DNA from: Rhodeus uyekii
Lineage: Eukaryota; Chordata; Actinopteri; Cypriniformes; Acheilognathidae
Reading direction: 5' to 3'
NCBI GenBank assembly: GCA_037043235.1
Contig: JAWRVZ010000050.1
Location: forward strand, 2,258,501 to 2,322,500
DNA length: 64,000 nucleotides
Positions within the stretch are counted from its first letter, which is position 1, and every line of letters begins with the position of its first letter. Below the pieces are notes generated by a model. It was not told the origin of the DNA and searched no databases. It saw nothing but the letters and a program-made list of their open reading frames with translations. Below, piece after piece: positions 1 through 11,697 of the stretch. Made by a program: the position numbers and the translations under genes.

Positions 1-1146
1 CGAACTTGATCTATTTCATAATTGAAATAACATTATTTTAGGGTACGAACTTGATGAAAAATCTGTTAATTATCAACCTTGATTCAGAGTTGGTCCGGTA
101 TCAGGGATAAGAATATTAACTCTGCTGTACTTTTCCGTGATCTTATTGTTTTAATTTAATTGTAGGTTAATTCTGGGGTGGCAGCTATCCCTTGATACTG
201 TGTTAGGAATGTGAACTTATGTCCATGAAAAATAAATATTTCTAAAAAAAAATTAACAGCAAGCACTGCTTAAACACTTAATGTTTAGAGGTACAGCACA
301 AATATTAAAACAATACGAGGCTGGAAAGTGATGTACAAAAAACGAAATATCAAAACCCCACTAGCCTCACAACTTCAACATCAGCTTGTGACATGCGGAC
401 ACTGGCTTGTTGAGGAAATGAAGCAAACACAAGAGGAACAGCAATCAAATAAACCTAATATAAAAACACACAATAACACAAATAACTATAAAACTTAAAA
501 TTCAATAAAATAATAAAATACACGTACTCTATACAAAACCCTCCACAATTACCTGCAAAGCAGCCACATTTCCAAGATCAAAAAGAGAACAGGTGTAGCA
601 TCAGCCTGTAACTCCACCATCTAGACCGTGTGCGCACAAACACACTACAGTGCCACACAACCGCACACTTCCCAACAAAGAATCAGGCCGCATCGCCATC
701 ATCGTCCCTTCAGATTCCTGCTTAAAAACACTCCACCTGCCTGATAACTAATCATCACCTCACTGGATACATTCAGATGAAGAGTAACTGTGTGAATGTA
801 TTTGCTTCTCAAAATGACTTTGTGATGCAAAATAATGTAACAGTCAGTTGTGATTTAAGGGATTAAACAGCAGCGCAAATATATCTTATATTTCAGAGGA
901 AAATTAGAGTGAAAACAGATTATTAATCTCCTGCTGTCTATGATGTCATCAATAAAGATGAGAAAGAAAAATCACTCAAAACATTCAGATTCTCTTAAAT
1001 ACTAAAAACACTCTTAGTTTATTGCTTGTAATGTTTATTTGTTCCTCTTTATTAGGCATGTTTACTTCTTGCTTTATTATTTGAAGCTTTATAAGTTTAT
1101 ATATTTAAAATTCTTTACAGTTCTTTAATTTGAATGATTTAAAAGC
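1..1146. other. A/T-rich non-coding stretch
   Basis: No coding exon is recognisable here. The first 250 bases end in an AATAAA-like motif and an A-run near 225-250, which could be the 3' tail of a retroposed sequence cut by the window edge, but I cannot name a family. The rest is ordinary A/T-rich intergenic or intronic sequence to the left of gene A's first visible Ig exon. Confidence 0.4.
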
Positions 1147-1418
1147 TGTCAGGTTTCACAGAATGAGGACTCAATGCTCAAGGTGGGAAGGATTATTTAT
1201 TTCAATAAAAAAGAAAACAAGAGACAAACTGAAACTGACTCGACTTGGGCTGAGCAGACTGGACAAGACATGACAAAGCACATGAACTGACAACGAAGGC
1301 GAACACATGACACACGGGTCATGAATGTCTGAACCATTCGTCCGAGACATTACGGTAGTGTCAGAGCTCTGCCACAACAACAAGAAATGCCTAGACCGAA
1401 TGTGGCAGAACCCTGACA
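1147..1418 (-). mobile_element. Solo LTR, minus strand
   Basis: The block is bounded by an inverted TGTCAGG / CCTGACA pair, the TG...CA ends of an LTR. Read on the minus strand it has an AATAAA-type signal about 50 bases before its end, as Gypsy-type LTRs do. No internal domain and no clear target-site duplication accompany it, so it is probably an old solo LTR. The open frame on the minus strand inside it has no recognisable domain. Confidence 0.6.
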
Positions 1419-1566
1419 TGTACTTGTAATTACTTATAATAATAATTATCTATTATTATATTTTCTGCAGTGACATTTATGCAGGTTTAGGACAGATGGA
1501 GAAAATTCACTTACTTTGACTTTGTTAGATGTTTAATCATAACTTCTGTTTGTTCATTTCTTACAG

Positions 1567-1821
1567 AGAAACCTAAAGCTGTTCTGAATGTTCAGCCGAA
1601 TCCATCACAGATATTCAGAGGAGAGAATGTTACTCTCACATGTGACATACAGGGGGAAGGATGGAGATACAGATGGAGGTGTGATGGTGTTAAAGAGCAC
1701 ACATCTACAAAGGAGACCAAGATCATAGCATGGCTCACACAGATCTGCAGGTGTTTCGGCTGCAGAGGATCAGGATATTTCTGCTCTCACACGAGTGATA
1801 TAGTGACTCTGTCTGTATCGG
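1567..1821 (+). CDS. Ig-domain exon, receptor gene A, duplicated unit 1
   Basis: An exon of 85 codons encoding one immunoglobulin-like domain of a cell-surface receptor of the LITR / Fc-receptor-like kind. The acceptor is TTACAG and the donor GGTGAGTG, and both introns are phase 1, so the exon can be added or skipped without shifting frame. The domain starts EKPKAVLNVQPNP, has the B-strand cysteine in VTLTCD, a tryptophan in YRWRC, and the F-strand cysteine in SGYFCS. Two extra cysteines (CRCFGC) sit before the F strand. It is about 90% identical to the exons at 3349 and 6769 except around codons 50-58, where it differs more. The open frame is intact. Signal peptide and start codon are not in the window. 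Confidence 0.8.
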
Positions 1822-3348
1822 GTGAGTGATCATCACTGACTCACATCAGCATCTGCTCACATTGAATATTAAATGTTTTCTTTGTGTTGGAATAAGGGAT
1901 GTATTTCCCGATCATTCCCATGATGGATGGTGGTTTAAATGAATGATGAATGATGGATGGATGATGAGTTTAACACTGTGAGATGTGTTTACTGCAGTTC
2001 ATACAGTCACCGGCATGAATATGAGCACATGCTCAAAACAGCAGCTTCCTCATCCGAAGCAAAAGCTTTTTTACTCCACATGTCAATAAAAGGCTAGTAG
2101 TTGAACTGTAAAGTGAATCCATGTGATTCTGATCTTCTGATGAAATGAAGGATGTTTGGATGGTTTTATTTAAATGGAGGTTATTGTTGTTGTTTCATAT
2201 TCTGTCATCCTGCTGCTCGTTGTGTTATTGCATTATAAACACAATCTCAAAGTGTTTAAAGAACATTATGATCATGTAAAGTAGGAGAATAACCGTCACA
2301 CCGGATGAATATGGAAACGTCTGGATTCATCTCTCAATCTATATATAGTGTGTTTCTCATGATACTCATTTTTGCTTTTCCCAGCAGCACAACATCAGTT
2401 TTGATTATTTCCCTGCCAGAGACTTTTTGAAAAAAGTTGCCAACCAGCAGCAGTATTTTGATCATTTTCATGGCTGTCTCATTAATTTCCACATTATCTG
2501 TTACAGGCAATAGATGAGAACAAAGACTATGAGATGAAAAGTTTATATTCTTGTTTAAAGTGAGAAGACTGTCTTCAGCCAGTGCTTTTTATCTTAGTGT
2601 CAAGCAGCTGAATTTATGAAACTCTAACAGTTTACAACCGTACTTTTTGGAGAGAACAAGAAGACATTGCCTTGTGTACTATCAGTTTTTGAACTAAATT
2701 TTATTCAAGCTTATTCTCATTCTAAGTTAAAATTTCCTAATTTGAACAAACTTATGCAACCTTATATTAGAGCTTTAGCACTCACATTTGTTTACCTTAT
2801 ATACAGTTTATGTGTAATACATAAAGACATATTTCCATTATACTGACTAACAGAATGTTTTATTGTATGAACATCTGAACATGCAATATATCAAAAGAAA
2901 TAAAAAGTTTAATTCTAGCTTCATGCATATTTTCTATATGATCTGCATATAAAATATCAAGTTGCTTCAACTAAATATTATTTAGATTTTTGTCTATTCA
3001 CTCAATTTCCTTCTTCAAAGTGTTACTTTAATAAATTGTTTTTGTTGTTTTTTAAATTGACACAAACTTGACTGACACTTTAAAAAATAATCTCTAATAA
3101 TTTAGTTTAAATAATTAAACTAAACTGTTTTAATCAGGATGTATCATAATAAGAAACTGCTTTTAAATTAGTTATTATATTACTTTACTGTTTTAAGCTT
3201 AAAAAATGCATCTAGAATATAAATGTTCTTCATAATATCTTCTTTTCTGCAGTGACATTTATGCTGGTTTAGGACAGATGGAGAAAATTCACTTACTTTG
3301 ACTTTGTTAGATGTTTAATCATAACTTCTGTTTGTTCATTTCTTACAG
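1822..3348 (+). other. Intron of gene A; half of the duplicated unit
   Basis: About 540 bases after the donor (to about 2360) are nearly identical to the sequence after the exons at 3349 and 6769, as is the block just before each acceptor (from about 3226 here). The middle, about 2360-3225, is A/T-rich and unmatched in the window. No further exon is visible. Confidence 0.7.
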
Positions 3349-3606
3349 AGAAACCTAAAGCTGTTCTGAAAGTTCAGCCGAATCCATCACAGATATTCAG
3401 AGGAGAGAATGTTACTCTCACATGTGACGTACAGGGGGAAGGATGGAGATACATATGGATGTGTGATGGTAAATATTATACAACTAAAGAGAAAGATTTC
3501 AAGATCACAGCAGAGAAAACACAGGAGTGCAGGTGTTACGGCTGCAGAGGATCAGGATCATATTTCTACTCTCATACGAGTGATTATGTGACTCTGTCTG
3601 TGTCGG
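3349..3606 (+). CDS. Ig-domain exon, gene A, unit 2 (F-strand Cys lost)
   Basis: An exon of 86 codons, phase 1-1, with acceptor TTACAG and donor GGTGAGTG. It encodes an Ig-like domain close to those at 1567 and 6769, with VTLTCD, the tryptophan in YIWMC and the extra cysteines CRCYGC. The F-strand motif reads SGSYFYS: a TAC codon stands where the other copies have the cysteine codon TGC. The canonical intradomain disulphide therefore cannot form in the usual way, although the extra cysteines remain. The frame is otherwise open. It may be a functional variant, a decaying exon or a sequencing error. Confidence 0.75.
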
Positions 3607-4098
3607 GTGAGTGATCATCACTGACTCACATCAGCATCTGCTCACATTGAATATTAAATGTTTTCTTTGTGTTGGAATAAGGGATGTAATTCCCGATCAT
3701 TCCCATGATGGATGGTGGTTTAAATGAATGATGAATGATGGATGGATGATGAGTTTAACACTGTGAGATGTGTTTACTGCAGTTCATACAGTCACCGGCA
3801 TGAATATGAGCACATGCTCAAAACAGCAGCTTCCTCATCCGAAGCAAAAGCTTTTTTACTCCACATGTCAATAAAAGGCTAGTAGTTGAACTGTAAAGTG
3901 AATCCATGAGATTCTGATCTTTTGATGAAATGAAAGTGTTTGGATGGTTTTATTTTAAATTGAGGTTATTGTTGTTGTTTCATATTCTGTCATCCTGCTG
4001 CTCGTTGTGTTATTGCATTTAAAACACAATCTCAAAGTGTTTAAAGAACATTATGGTCATGTAAAGTAGGAGAATAACCGTCACACCGGATGAATATG

Positions 4099-4627
4099 TG
4101 TTATGAATATGAGCTCTGCGCTCCCCTCCCTGGCCACCAGAGGGAGCTCACACTCATGCTGACACTACACTACACACTACATTTCCCAGAAACCCACACA
4201 CTGGACTGATTACACACACACACCAGCTGGACTCCATCTCTGTTTGCCACACCACCTGTTGATCATTACTTGGACTATAAAAGACTGCTTCATTCACACA
4301 CTCACCGCAAAGTCTTGATTAGCCCCGGTTGTCAGTCTGAGTGGTCATTGTCCTGTTTTGTTTGCCTTTTACCATTTCTGCCTGTTACCTGTTATTGATC
4401 CTGTTCTGCCTGCCCCGACCTGTGCCTGGATTATCGTTTATGATTGATAACTGCCTGTCCTGACTACCGCCTGTACTACGATTCTGATTCTGTCTGCCTG
4501 CCTTTGTGATCCCTGCCTGTATTACCGTCTATGCATGATCTCTGTTTGCCCTGACCTTCTGCCCGTACGACCACTCTTATTAAAGACAAAGCGATTGGAT
4601 CTCTGCCTTTGAGTCACTTCTGTTACA
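4099..4627 (+). mobile_element. Solo LTR with 5-bp target duplication ATATG
   Basis: A 529-base TG...CA block sits inside the duplicated intron. The target site is ATATG on both sides (4094-4098 and 4628-4632), and the empty site is visible in unit 1 near 2318, where ATATG occurs once and the flanks join directly. A TATA box (TATAAAAG near 4276) and ATTAAA near 4580 fit an LTR promoter and polyadenylation signal. The long pyrimidine-rich 3' half reads like fish Gypsy LTRs. A reverse-oriented relative lies at 5294-5910. Confidence 0.9.
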
Positions 4628-4632
4628 ATATG

Positions 4633-5293
4633 GAAACATCTGGATTCATCTCTCAATCTATATAGAGTGTGTTTTTTCTGGTGATCAAATATCCATACAA
4701 AAACATAAAAACAAACATATTGTATGTTTTTGTTGATAAATTTAGTCTAAAAATGAACTGCATATATATTTTTAATTTTTAGCTACTTTGTCATGTTATG
4801 CAGTGTCATAACTGAATAAATCTGTCATAAACTGACACACATAAACATTTGATGATTGTGCTCTTGAGAGTGTCAAAACTAACATAAATAATTTTTCTAT
4901 TAACAATATATTTTTGCTGCATTTAACAATGTACATCTGATGATTTCTTGATCGCAAGGGCTGAGATCTCATTATAATTCATCCTGAAACAAAAAAGGTT
5001 TAGATATTTTTTTGGCTAAATAAGATAATTACTGTACACTCATCTTAATCAACTAGCAAAACTTTGTCAGATAGCGATTAACATGAGTGAACTTAGTATA
5101 AAAGGAAGTGCTTTTGCACGCTTTCCAAGCAATAATCCCTTCAGCATTGGAAGAAAACATTTTTCTGCAACAGGTAACAGTAAAGCAATACGCTATTTAT
5201 TTTTTAAACTGTCTCCCACAGCCACTTTAGTAACAGGACTTTATGCTGGAATGTGTAGGTTGTTGATAGGCAACACGTAACTATTATTCATGA
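4633..5293. other. Intronic stretch without recognised features
   Basis: The first 40 bases continue the duplicated unit; the rest is A/T-rich. A short open frame at 5083-5280 has no recognisable domain and no splice context, so I do not call it a gene. Confidence 0.5.
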
Positions 5294-5910
5294 TGTAACA
5301 GAAGAACTCACAGGCAGGAATCTAATTGCTTTGTGTCTTTATGAAGAATGGTCGTACAGGCAGAAGGTCAGGGCAAACAGAGAGCATTCGTGGTCGGTAA
5401 TCCAGGCAAAAGTCAGAAAGGCAGGCAGACAGAATCAGGTACGTAAATCCAGGCGGGTAGTCAAGACAGACAGATATCAATAACGGTATAAACAGACAGG
5501 AATAACAACGCTCGGCATTGACAACCATGGCTAATCAAGACTTCACAGTGTGTGTGTGGATGAGGGATTCTTTTATAGTCCATGTGATAGATGACAGCTG
5601 GTGTGACAATCAGTCATGATGGTATTCAGCTGGTGTGTGTAATCAGTCCAGTGAGTGGGTTTCTGGGAAATGTAGTGTGTAGTGTAGTTTCAGTTTACAG
5701 TACAGAGCAAAAGTTTGGACACACCTTCTCATTCAAAGAGTTTTCTTTATTTTCATGACTATGAAAATTGTAGATTCACACTGAAGGCATCAAAACTATG
5801 AATTAACACATGTGGAATTATATACATAACAAAAAAGTGTGAAACAATGTGATATATGTGAGCTCCCTCTGGTGGCCAGAGAGGGGAGTGTGGAGCTCAT
5901 ATTCATAACA
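5294..5910 (-). mobile_element. Solo LTR, minus strand, with 5-bp duplication CATGA
   Basis: This is the reverse-oriented relative of the LTR at 4099. It starts TGTAACAG, ends CATAACA, and shares the purine-rich strip around GTGAGCTCCCTCTGGTGGCC. CATGA flanks it on both sides (5289-5293 and 5911-5915). It is interrupted at about 5688-5858 by a Tc1-type terminal fragment. Confidence 0.85.
5688..5858 (+). mobile_element. Tc1/mariner terminal fragment inside the LTR
   Basis: The motif CAGAGCAAAAGTTTGGACAC with the following CTTCTCATTCAAAG is the recognisable terminal sequence of teleost Tc1-like transposons. It breaks the LTR between two halves that are contiguous in the copy at 4099. Only one end is present and no transposase is seen. 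Confidence 0.7.
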
Positions 5911-6768
5911 CATGACTTTCTTTTTAAATATGCTTTGCATGTAAGTTTATAATATAATTTTTTAGGTGACTGTTATTTGAGGGGTTCCCCTTATTGTTTC
6001 CATGAAGTCATGTCATGTTTGTCTCGTGACACACCGCAGCCACAAAAGGGCTCTTTTTTTTATTCAAAAGCCTAAAAACCTTTATAATAATCATGTTAGC
6101 TGATCTTTTACTCATGATGGGCGCCGCCATGCTAGTTTGTGCTGCAGTTCGAAAAATTAAATCTGTCGGATTTACAACATATAAAGTCATCCACTTCTCC
6201 CAAAAGGTATGACAGTGGCATGAATCACACCAGTGTGCTCATCAAAGTGTAACGGTGATCATCTAGCCTTACCCTGGAGTTGGTTCACCCTTCACCAATG
6301 TCTGATAGTTCAAACATACACTTACAAAGCCAAAGACACTAGATTTAGTAGATTTACTTGAAAAGGGAGTCAGTCAATTGCATGAATTTGTTTGGTTTGA
6401 TAATAAAGAAGCAGTTGTTGACAAAAACATCCATTATATGCACTAACTCTATTGTCATCATTTCATCATTTGAGGTCATTTCATGCATATTTATCTCCAC
6501 ATTATGACCCATTTACTCCATAAAAATTAATGTATCTTAATTATTGTTCTCTTTCAGCATTAATGCAGTTTAAGATTAAATTCCTCATGAGCTGAATTTA
6601 TTTTGTCTTTTATTATGAATATGTGAGTGTTATGTGATATAAATGTTCTTCATAATATCTTCTTTTCTGCAGTGACATTTATGCAGGTTTAGGACAGATG
6701 GAGAAAATTCACTTACTTTGACTTTGTTAGATGTTTAATCATAACTTCTGTTTGTTCATTTCTTACAG
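5911..6768. other. Intron of gene A
   Basis: No gene is seen. About 6010-6160 resembles, in reverse orientation, a stretch near 15060-15230 (shared motifs GGCGCCGCCATG and TCGTGACACACCGCAGCCA), so it is probably part of a dispersed repeat. From about 6632 the sequence is the start of duplicated unit 3. Confidence 0.5.
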
Positions 6769-7023
6769 AGAAACCTAAAGCTGTTCTGACTGTTCAGCCG
6801 AATCCATCACAGATATTCAGAGGAGAGAATGTTACTCTCACATGTGAAATACAGGGGGAAGGATGGAGATACGAATGGATGTGTGATGCTAGAGAACAAA
6901 CATCTATAGAGAAAGATTTGAAGATCACAGCAGAGAAAACACAGATGTGCAGGTGTTTCGGCTACAGAGGATCAGGATATTTCTGCTCTCACACGAGTGA
7001 TGAAGTGACTCTGTCTGTGTCGG
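6769..7023 (+). CDS. Ig-domain exon, gene A, duplicated unit 3
   Basis: An exon of 85 codons, phase 1-1, acceptor TTACAG, donor GGTGAGTG. It encodes an Ig-like domain with VTLTCE, a tryptophan in YEWMC and an F-strand SGYFCS. One of the extra cysteines is replaced by tyrosine (CRCFGYRG instead of CRCFGCRG). The frame is open and all framework residues are kept, so it is the best-preserved of the three tandem copies. The downstream intron is split by a 6.7-kb hAT-derived insertion only 167 bases after the donor. Confidence 0.8.
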
Positions 7024-7904
7024 GTGAGTGATCATTACTGACTCACATCAGCATCTGCTCACATTGAATATTAAATGTTTTCTTTGTGTTGGAATAAGGG
7101 ATGTAATTCCCGATCATTCCCATGATGGATGGTGGTTTAAATGAATGATGAATGATGGATGGATGATGAGTTTAACACTGTGAGATGTGCAGGGTTGGGT
7201 AGGTTACTTTTAAAATGTATTTCACTACAGATTACAAAATACATGCTTTAAAAAGTAATTTGTAACGTATTTCGTTACATTACTCAAGTTTAGTAACGTA
7301 ATCTAAATACTTTGGAATACTTTGAAATACTTAACACAAAAGACCATATTAACTTGATGTCCTGTTATCATCTTTATAGCAGAGCTACATCTAATAGAGG
7401 CACAATTGGAAAAAAAAATGACAATTTAAAATTTGTGTCATTTTAACTATCCCTAGTATAAATATGTTTTTATTGCAGCAATCATCAGTCATTAAGTATG
7501 GTCTTAACAATAAATGAAAGCAAGAAAAAAACAGCTGGTACAATTCTCCAAGTAACACAACAGATTTAGTTAATGAATGGAGAAAACTTTGAGTGATTCT
7601 TTCACTTATTATCCTCTCTATGGAAAGACTACCGCCACAACAGAATCGAGAGAGTCAACAGTCAAACTTAGTCAGAATGCGTTTCGCAAATCAAATATGG
7701 ACGCAATGAAGTTCAATGGAATTTACGATTATAGTTATCTAGCGATGCTTTTGGGAAATACACCCCAGATCTGTCAAATTCGTGAATGATTCATTGACAA
7801 TATTTTTGTAAACAAAACAATTGATTCATTTAAAAAGATGGGAAAAAAACAATTTGTTCTCAATTCGGATAATGAACTCGCTCAAAGGCGAGGGTGCGCG
7901 CGAT

Positions 7905-8191
7905 TGTTGAAACACAATCAACTCGTCATCAGCAAGTACACCTCATCCTATCAGCAGGAGAGGAAGCATGTATATATAGAGATGTTTGACTCACCTACAG
8001 CTCTTGACATGTTTCGGCATCCCTCCACCACCCCAACTCCTCACACTTAATTGTTCCTGTCAAAGTCAGGATACGGGGGGAGTGCTCCAGGTTCGGGCTA
8101 ATACCGAGCTCGGAGCCCTCTCCTCAGACAGCACGCCAAATATGCTTACCATTTCTTGCTCCTGAATCATTTGTAAGTGTGAACTCGTGAA
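7905..8191 (+). mobile_element. Solo terminal repeat of a Ngaro-type element
   Basis: About 285 bases match the fused A-B direct repeat of the Ngaro element at 25497-32149 (segments 31900-32149), including TCAGCA..TCATCCTATCAGC, GAGTGCTCCAGGTTCGGGCT and the end AACTCGTGAAAG. No ORFs accompany it, so it is probably the product of recombination between terminal repeats. It lies between the hAT left end and the DIRS element. Confidence 0.75.
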
Positions 8192-8209
8192 AGGTATGTG
8201 GTTGAAAAC

Positions 8210-8403
8210 GTCTCGGGTTACGTATGTAACCCTGGTTCCCTGAAGGGGAACGAGACGCTGCGTCAGAAAACGCTAGGGGAAACCCTTGACGTCAGTCACG
8301 TGAAGATGTGTACAACCAATGAGAGAATTACGCGTGTGAATGCAAGTCGCGGGAAGTGACGTCATGAACAGAGCATAAAAGCGCACCGGAACCCGGAAGT
8401 GAC
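8210..8403. repeat. DIRS inverted terminal repeat, element 3' side
   Basis: The segment from about 8251 is the reverse complement of 12607-12752 with few mismatches (shared GACGTCAGTCACGTGAAGA and AAGTGACGTCATGAACAGAG). The outermost 40 bases pair with the internal complementary region at 8458-8508. CATAAAAG at about 8375 looks like a TATA element. Confidence 0.85.
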
Positions 8404-8607
8404 AGCAAAAGAGTGTCTGAAGCGGGCCCGGAGGCGCAAGGAGCTGAGGCGAAAGACGCAGCGTCTCGTTCCCCTTCAGGGAACCAGGGTTACATACGTA
8501 ACCCGAGACGTTCCCTTTCATGGGAACTTCGAGCTGCGTCAGAAAACGCTAGGGGAACGTTATACCAACGTCACCTCAGCGACGCCGGCCTACGGATGTG
8601 TCTCAGC

Positions 8608-9788
8608 TCACTGAGAGAGCACCCTCGTTCCCGGAGCGGAATCGAGATCCAATTGATAGAATCTCATAAAGGTGTGCGGTGAGGACCAGCCAGCCGCAGC
8701 ACAAACATCAGCAAGGGAAACTATTAAACGATTAAACTGAGAAACGCCTTGGAGGTCGCCACGCTCCTAGTAGAGTGGGCCCGGACCCTCAGGGGAGAAG
8801 CATGTCCGGCCGACTCATAAGCCAGACAGATAGCCTCGACTATCCATCGGCTTAGGGTTTGTTTGGAAGCTGGAGCCCCCTCAGGGGCCCCAAAACAAAC
8901 GAACAGTTGGTTTGACTTACGCCAGGTAGCAGTCCTGAGGACGTAAGCGTCCAGTACTCGTACTGGACAGACCTTGTTCTTTCGCTCCTGCTCATGATCG
9001 TCAAAGGGGGGAGGACAGAAGGCCTGTAGCATGATAGACCGAGCCACGTTCGTGAGAACCTTAGGGACATAGCCTGGCCTCGGGTGAAGAAAAACCTTCG
9101 TCATCCCGGGCGCAAACTCGAGGCAAGATGGAACCACCGAGAGAGCTTGAAGATCCCCAACCCTCTTTAGCGAGGTGATAGCCAGCAAAAGAAGGGTCTT
9201 TAGGGAGAGGAGTTTAATAGGAAGCTCCTCTAATGGTTCAAAGGGTGCCTGGGACAGGCCTTGGAGTACCAAAGACAAGTCCCAGGCAGGAACCCTGGTC
9301 TGTGTCACAGGTCTCAGCCTTAGAGTGCCACGAAGGAAACGAGAGACTAGGGGGTCCCTGCCCAAGGACACCCCACCCAGAGGTATGTGGCAAGCCGCTA
9401 TGGCAGCCACATAAACCTTCAAGGTAGAGGGGGACAACCCTGTCGCAAACTTCTCCTGCAGGAACTCCAGCACTTTGCCAACGGGACAGGTTACTGGGTT
9501 TAACTGCCTTACGCTACACCAAGCAGAGAAGAGTTTCCACTTTAGAGCGTAGAGTTTCCTCGTGGAGGGAGCTCTGGACTGAAGGATGGTCTCTACAACC
9601 TCGGCTGTGAGACCAGTTTCGAAAAACTGGATCCCCTCAGGGGCCAGGCCTTCAGCTTCAGAAGTTCTGGGCGGGGGTGAAGAACACAACCCTCCGCCTG
9701 GGACAGAAGATCCCCCCTGACCGGAATCTCCCAGGGGACTCCGTCTAGGAGGGATACCAGGTCCGAGAACCAGATCCTGCTGGGCCAA
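8608..9788 (-). pseudogene. DIRS tyrosine recombinase, broken near the C-terminus
   Basis: This integrase-like tyrosine recombinase overlaps the RNase H frame by about 196 bases. The N-terminal SAM-like region contains APSTRKLYALKWKLF; the catalytic half has ITSLKRVGDL (arginine region) and HSTRSVA (the H-x-x-R motif). The frame stops at 8724-8726 after a small A/T-rich insertion. Just downstream, in another frame, the usual C-terminal part continues (AAGWSSPHTFMRFY, holding the presumed catalytic tyrosine) to a stop at 8608. One short indel therefore separates the nucleophile from the rest. Confidence 0.8.
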
Positions 9789-11697
9789 AAGGGGGCCACC
9801 AGTGTGAGACGGACCCTGTCCCGACGAACTTTAGCCAGAACTCCCGGGAGCAGAACAATCGGGGGAAAAGCGTACAAGTGTAGCCTCGGCCACACCTGCA
9901 TCATGGCATCCCGCCCCAGCGGCGCTGGGTACGTTAAGGAGAACCATAGAGGGCAATGAGTATTTTCGACTGAGGCAAACAGGTCTACCTGTGCCTTCCC
10001 GAATCTCTTCCAAATCTGCTCCACCACCTCGGGGTGGAGCCGCCATTCCCCGGGCCTCGGCCCCTGCCTCGACAGGAAGTCTGCTCCTATGTTCTGGACT
10101 CCAGGGATGTGGGCTGCCCTGAGGGAGAGCAACTTGCCCTGGGCCCAGAGAAGAACTTGTCTCACCAATTTGTACATTGGACGAGAGCGAAGACCTCCCT
10201 GGTGATTGATGTAAGCCACCACTGTCATGCTGTCTGTGAACACAGTGACATGATGCCCAATTAGGTCCGGGAGGAAAGCAAGTAGCGCTCTGCGGACCGC
10301 CAGTAACTCCAGCAGGTTTATGTGCCAGGACTGGTGCCGCAAGCTCCAAAGCCCTTGTGAGGAGCGGTCCCTCAGAACCGCCCCCCAACCTGTGAGGGAG
10401 GCATCCGTTGACAGAGTCACTCGTCGAGACGGAGCCCCCAACACAGGGCCTTGTGACAGGAACCAGATATTCTTCCACAGGGTCAAGGTGCGTAGGCATC
10501 GCCTCGTGACCTTGATTGTGCGAAGCGGGTTGCCCCTCGGGGAAAACCCTTTGGTCCTGAGCCACCACTGCAGAGGTCTCATGTGTAGCAGGCCGAGCGG
10601 TATAACGCTGGACGCCGCTGCCATGAGCCCCAACACTCTCTGAAAGTGTTTGACAGTGAGTAGCTGGCCTAGTTTTATGCCCTCGACAATTGAACGAATG
10701 GAATGAATGCGCCCGGGGGATAGCCGAGCAGACATTGTTTCCGAGTCCCAAATGACTCCCAAGAAGGTGGTTCTCTGAGCAGGAGAAAGCACACTCTTCT
10801 TGGTGTTCAACCTTAACTCCAGCTCCTTCATGTGAGCGAGCACGACATCTCGATGACGTGCTGCTGACTGAGACGATTGGGCTAATACTAGCCAATCGTC
10901 TATATAATTGAGGACACGGATGCCTTGTAACCGCAACGGAGCAAGTGCAGCGTCCACGACCTTCGTGAACGTGCGGGGTGAGAGCGATAGACCGAACGGA
11001 AGTACACGATACTGGTACGCCTTCCCCCCCGAAGGCGAACCGTAGGAACTTCCGGTGCTGAGGAAGGATGGAGATGTGGAAGTATGCGTCTTTTAGGTCG
11101 ATTGTGACGAACCAGTCCTCGGACCTGATATGCGTCACAATCTGCCTGAGCGTCAACATTTTGAATTTTAGACACAAGATTTAGAAGACGCAAATCCAGA
11201 ATGGGCCGCAACCCTCCATCCTTCTTCGGAACTATGAAGTACCGGCTGAAGAAACCGGACTGTCTGTCTGTAAGGGGCACATACTCGATGGCCCCTTTCT
11301 CCAACAGAGAGTCTACTTCCTGTTCCATAATCAGAGCCTGCTGGGGCCCTACCGCGGACGATAGGATCCCCATAAAACGGGGTGGTGAAACCCCGAATTG
11401 AATTTTGTACCCGGAGGTTACTATGCGCAGGACCCATTGAGAGATGCCCGGCAGACGCAACCATGCGGCCTGGAACTCTACTAAGGGAATCAGTCTCTCG
11501 AGACTGATCTCTGGTACGAGCAGAGACACCACAGGGCCGGGGTTTCCGGACACCGTACTGGTGGAATGCTCTAGGACCCTCCTCAGAGGGGGCAGTGCCT
11601 CCGAGACAGGCTCCCTCGGGAACCAGACACGGAGATGACCGCCTTGGTGCGGCTTGCCTCTGGCGTCAGGAACGCTTAGAGGTAGCCTTCTTGGCAT
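9593..11697 (-). pseudogene. DIRS reverse transcriptase and RNase H, frameshifted
   Basis: Three overlapping minus-strand frames form one RT-RNase H. The first (11697 to about 11180) carries the fingers region (VPKKDGGLRPILDLRLLN). The second (11177-11030) has DLKDAYFHISI. The third (10957-9593) has the active-site motif YIDDW and RNase H motifs STDAS, LLELLAVRRAL, FTDSMTV and GADFLSR. The break between frames one and two is near 11185. The break between two and three lies at a run of seven C (11024-11030) where the second DIRS copy has six, so it may be a homopolymer error. Confidence 0.85.

Larger units (their letters stand above)
1448..7189 (+). repeat. Tandem duplication of an Ig-exon unit (3 copies)
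   Basis: Three copies of the same unit lie at about 1448-2360, 3226-4670 and 6632-7189 (the third continues at 13882-14560 after a transposon). Each holds about 110 bases of intron, the Ig exon, and about 540 bases of downstream intron with the same landmarks. The second is interrupted by a solo LTR at 4099 and the third by two hAT-family insertions. An older, more diverged copy surrounds the exon at 45023 in gene B. Confidence 0.85.

Noticed and set aside
1171..1419. 82-codon minus-strand frame
   Set aside because: It lies wholly inside a solo LTR and shows no domain.
9831..11177. 448-codon minus-strand frame as an independent protein
   Set aside because: Only its first 50 residues are real RT; the remainder is a shadow of the RT-RNase H frame after a one-base shift.
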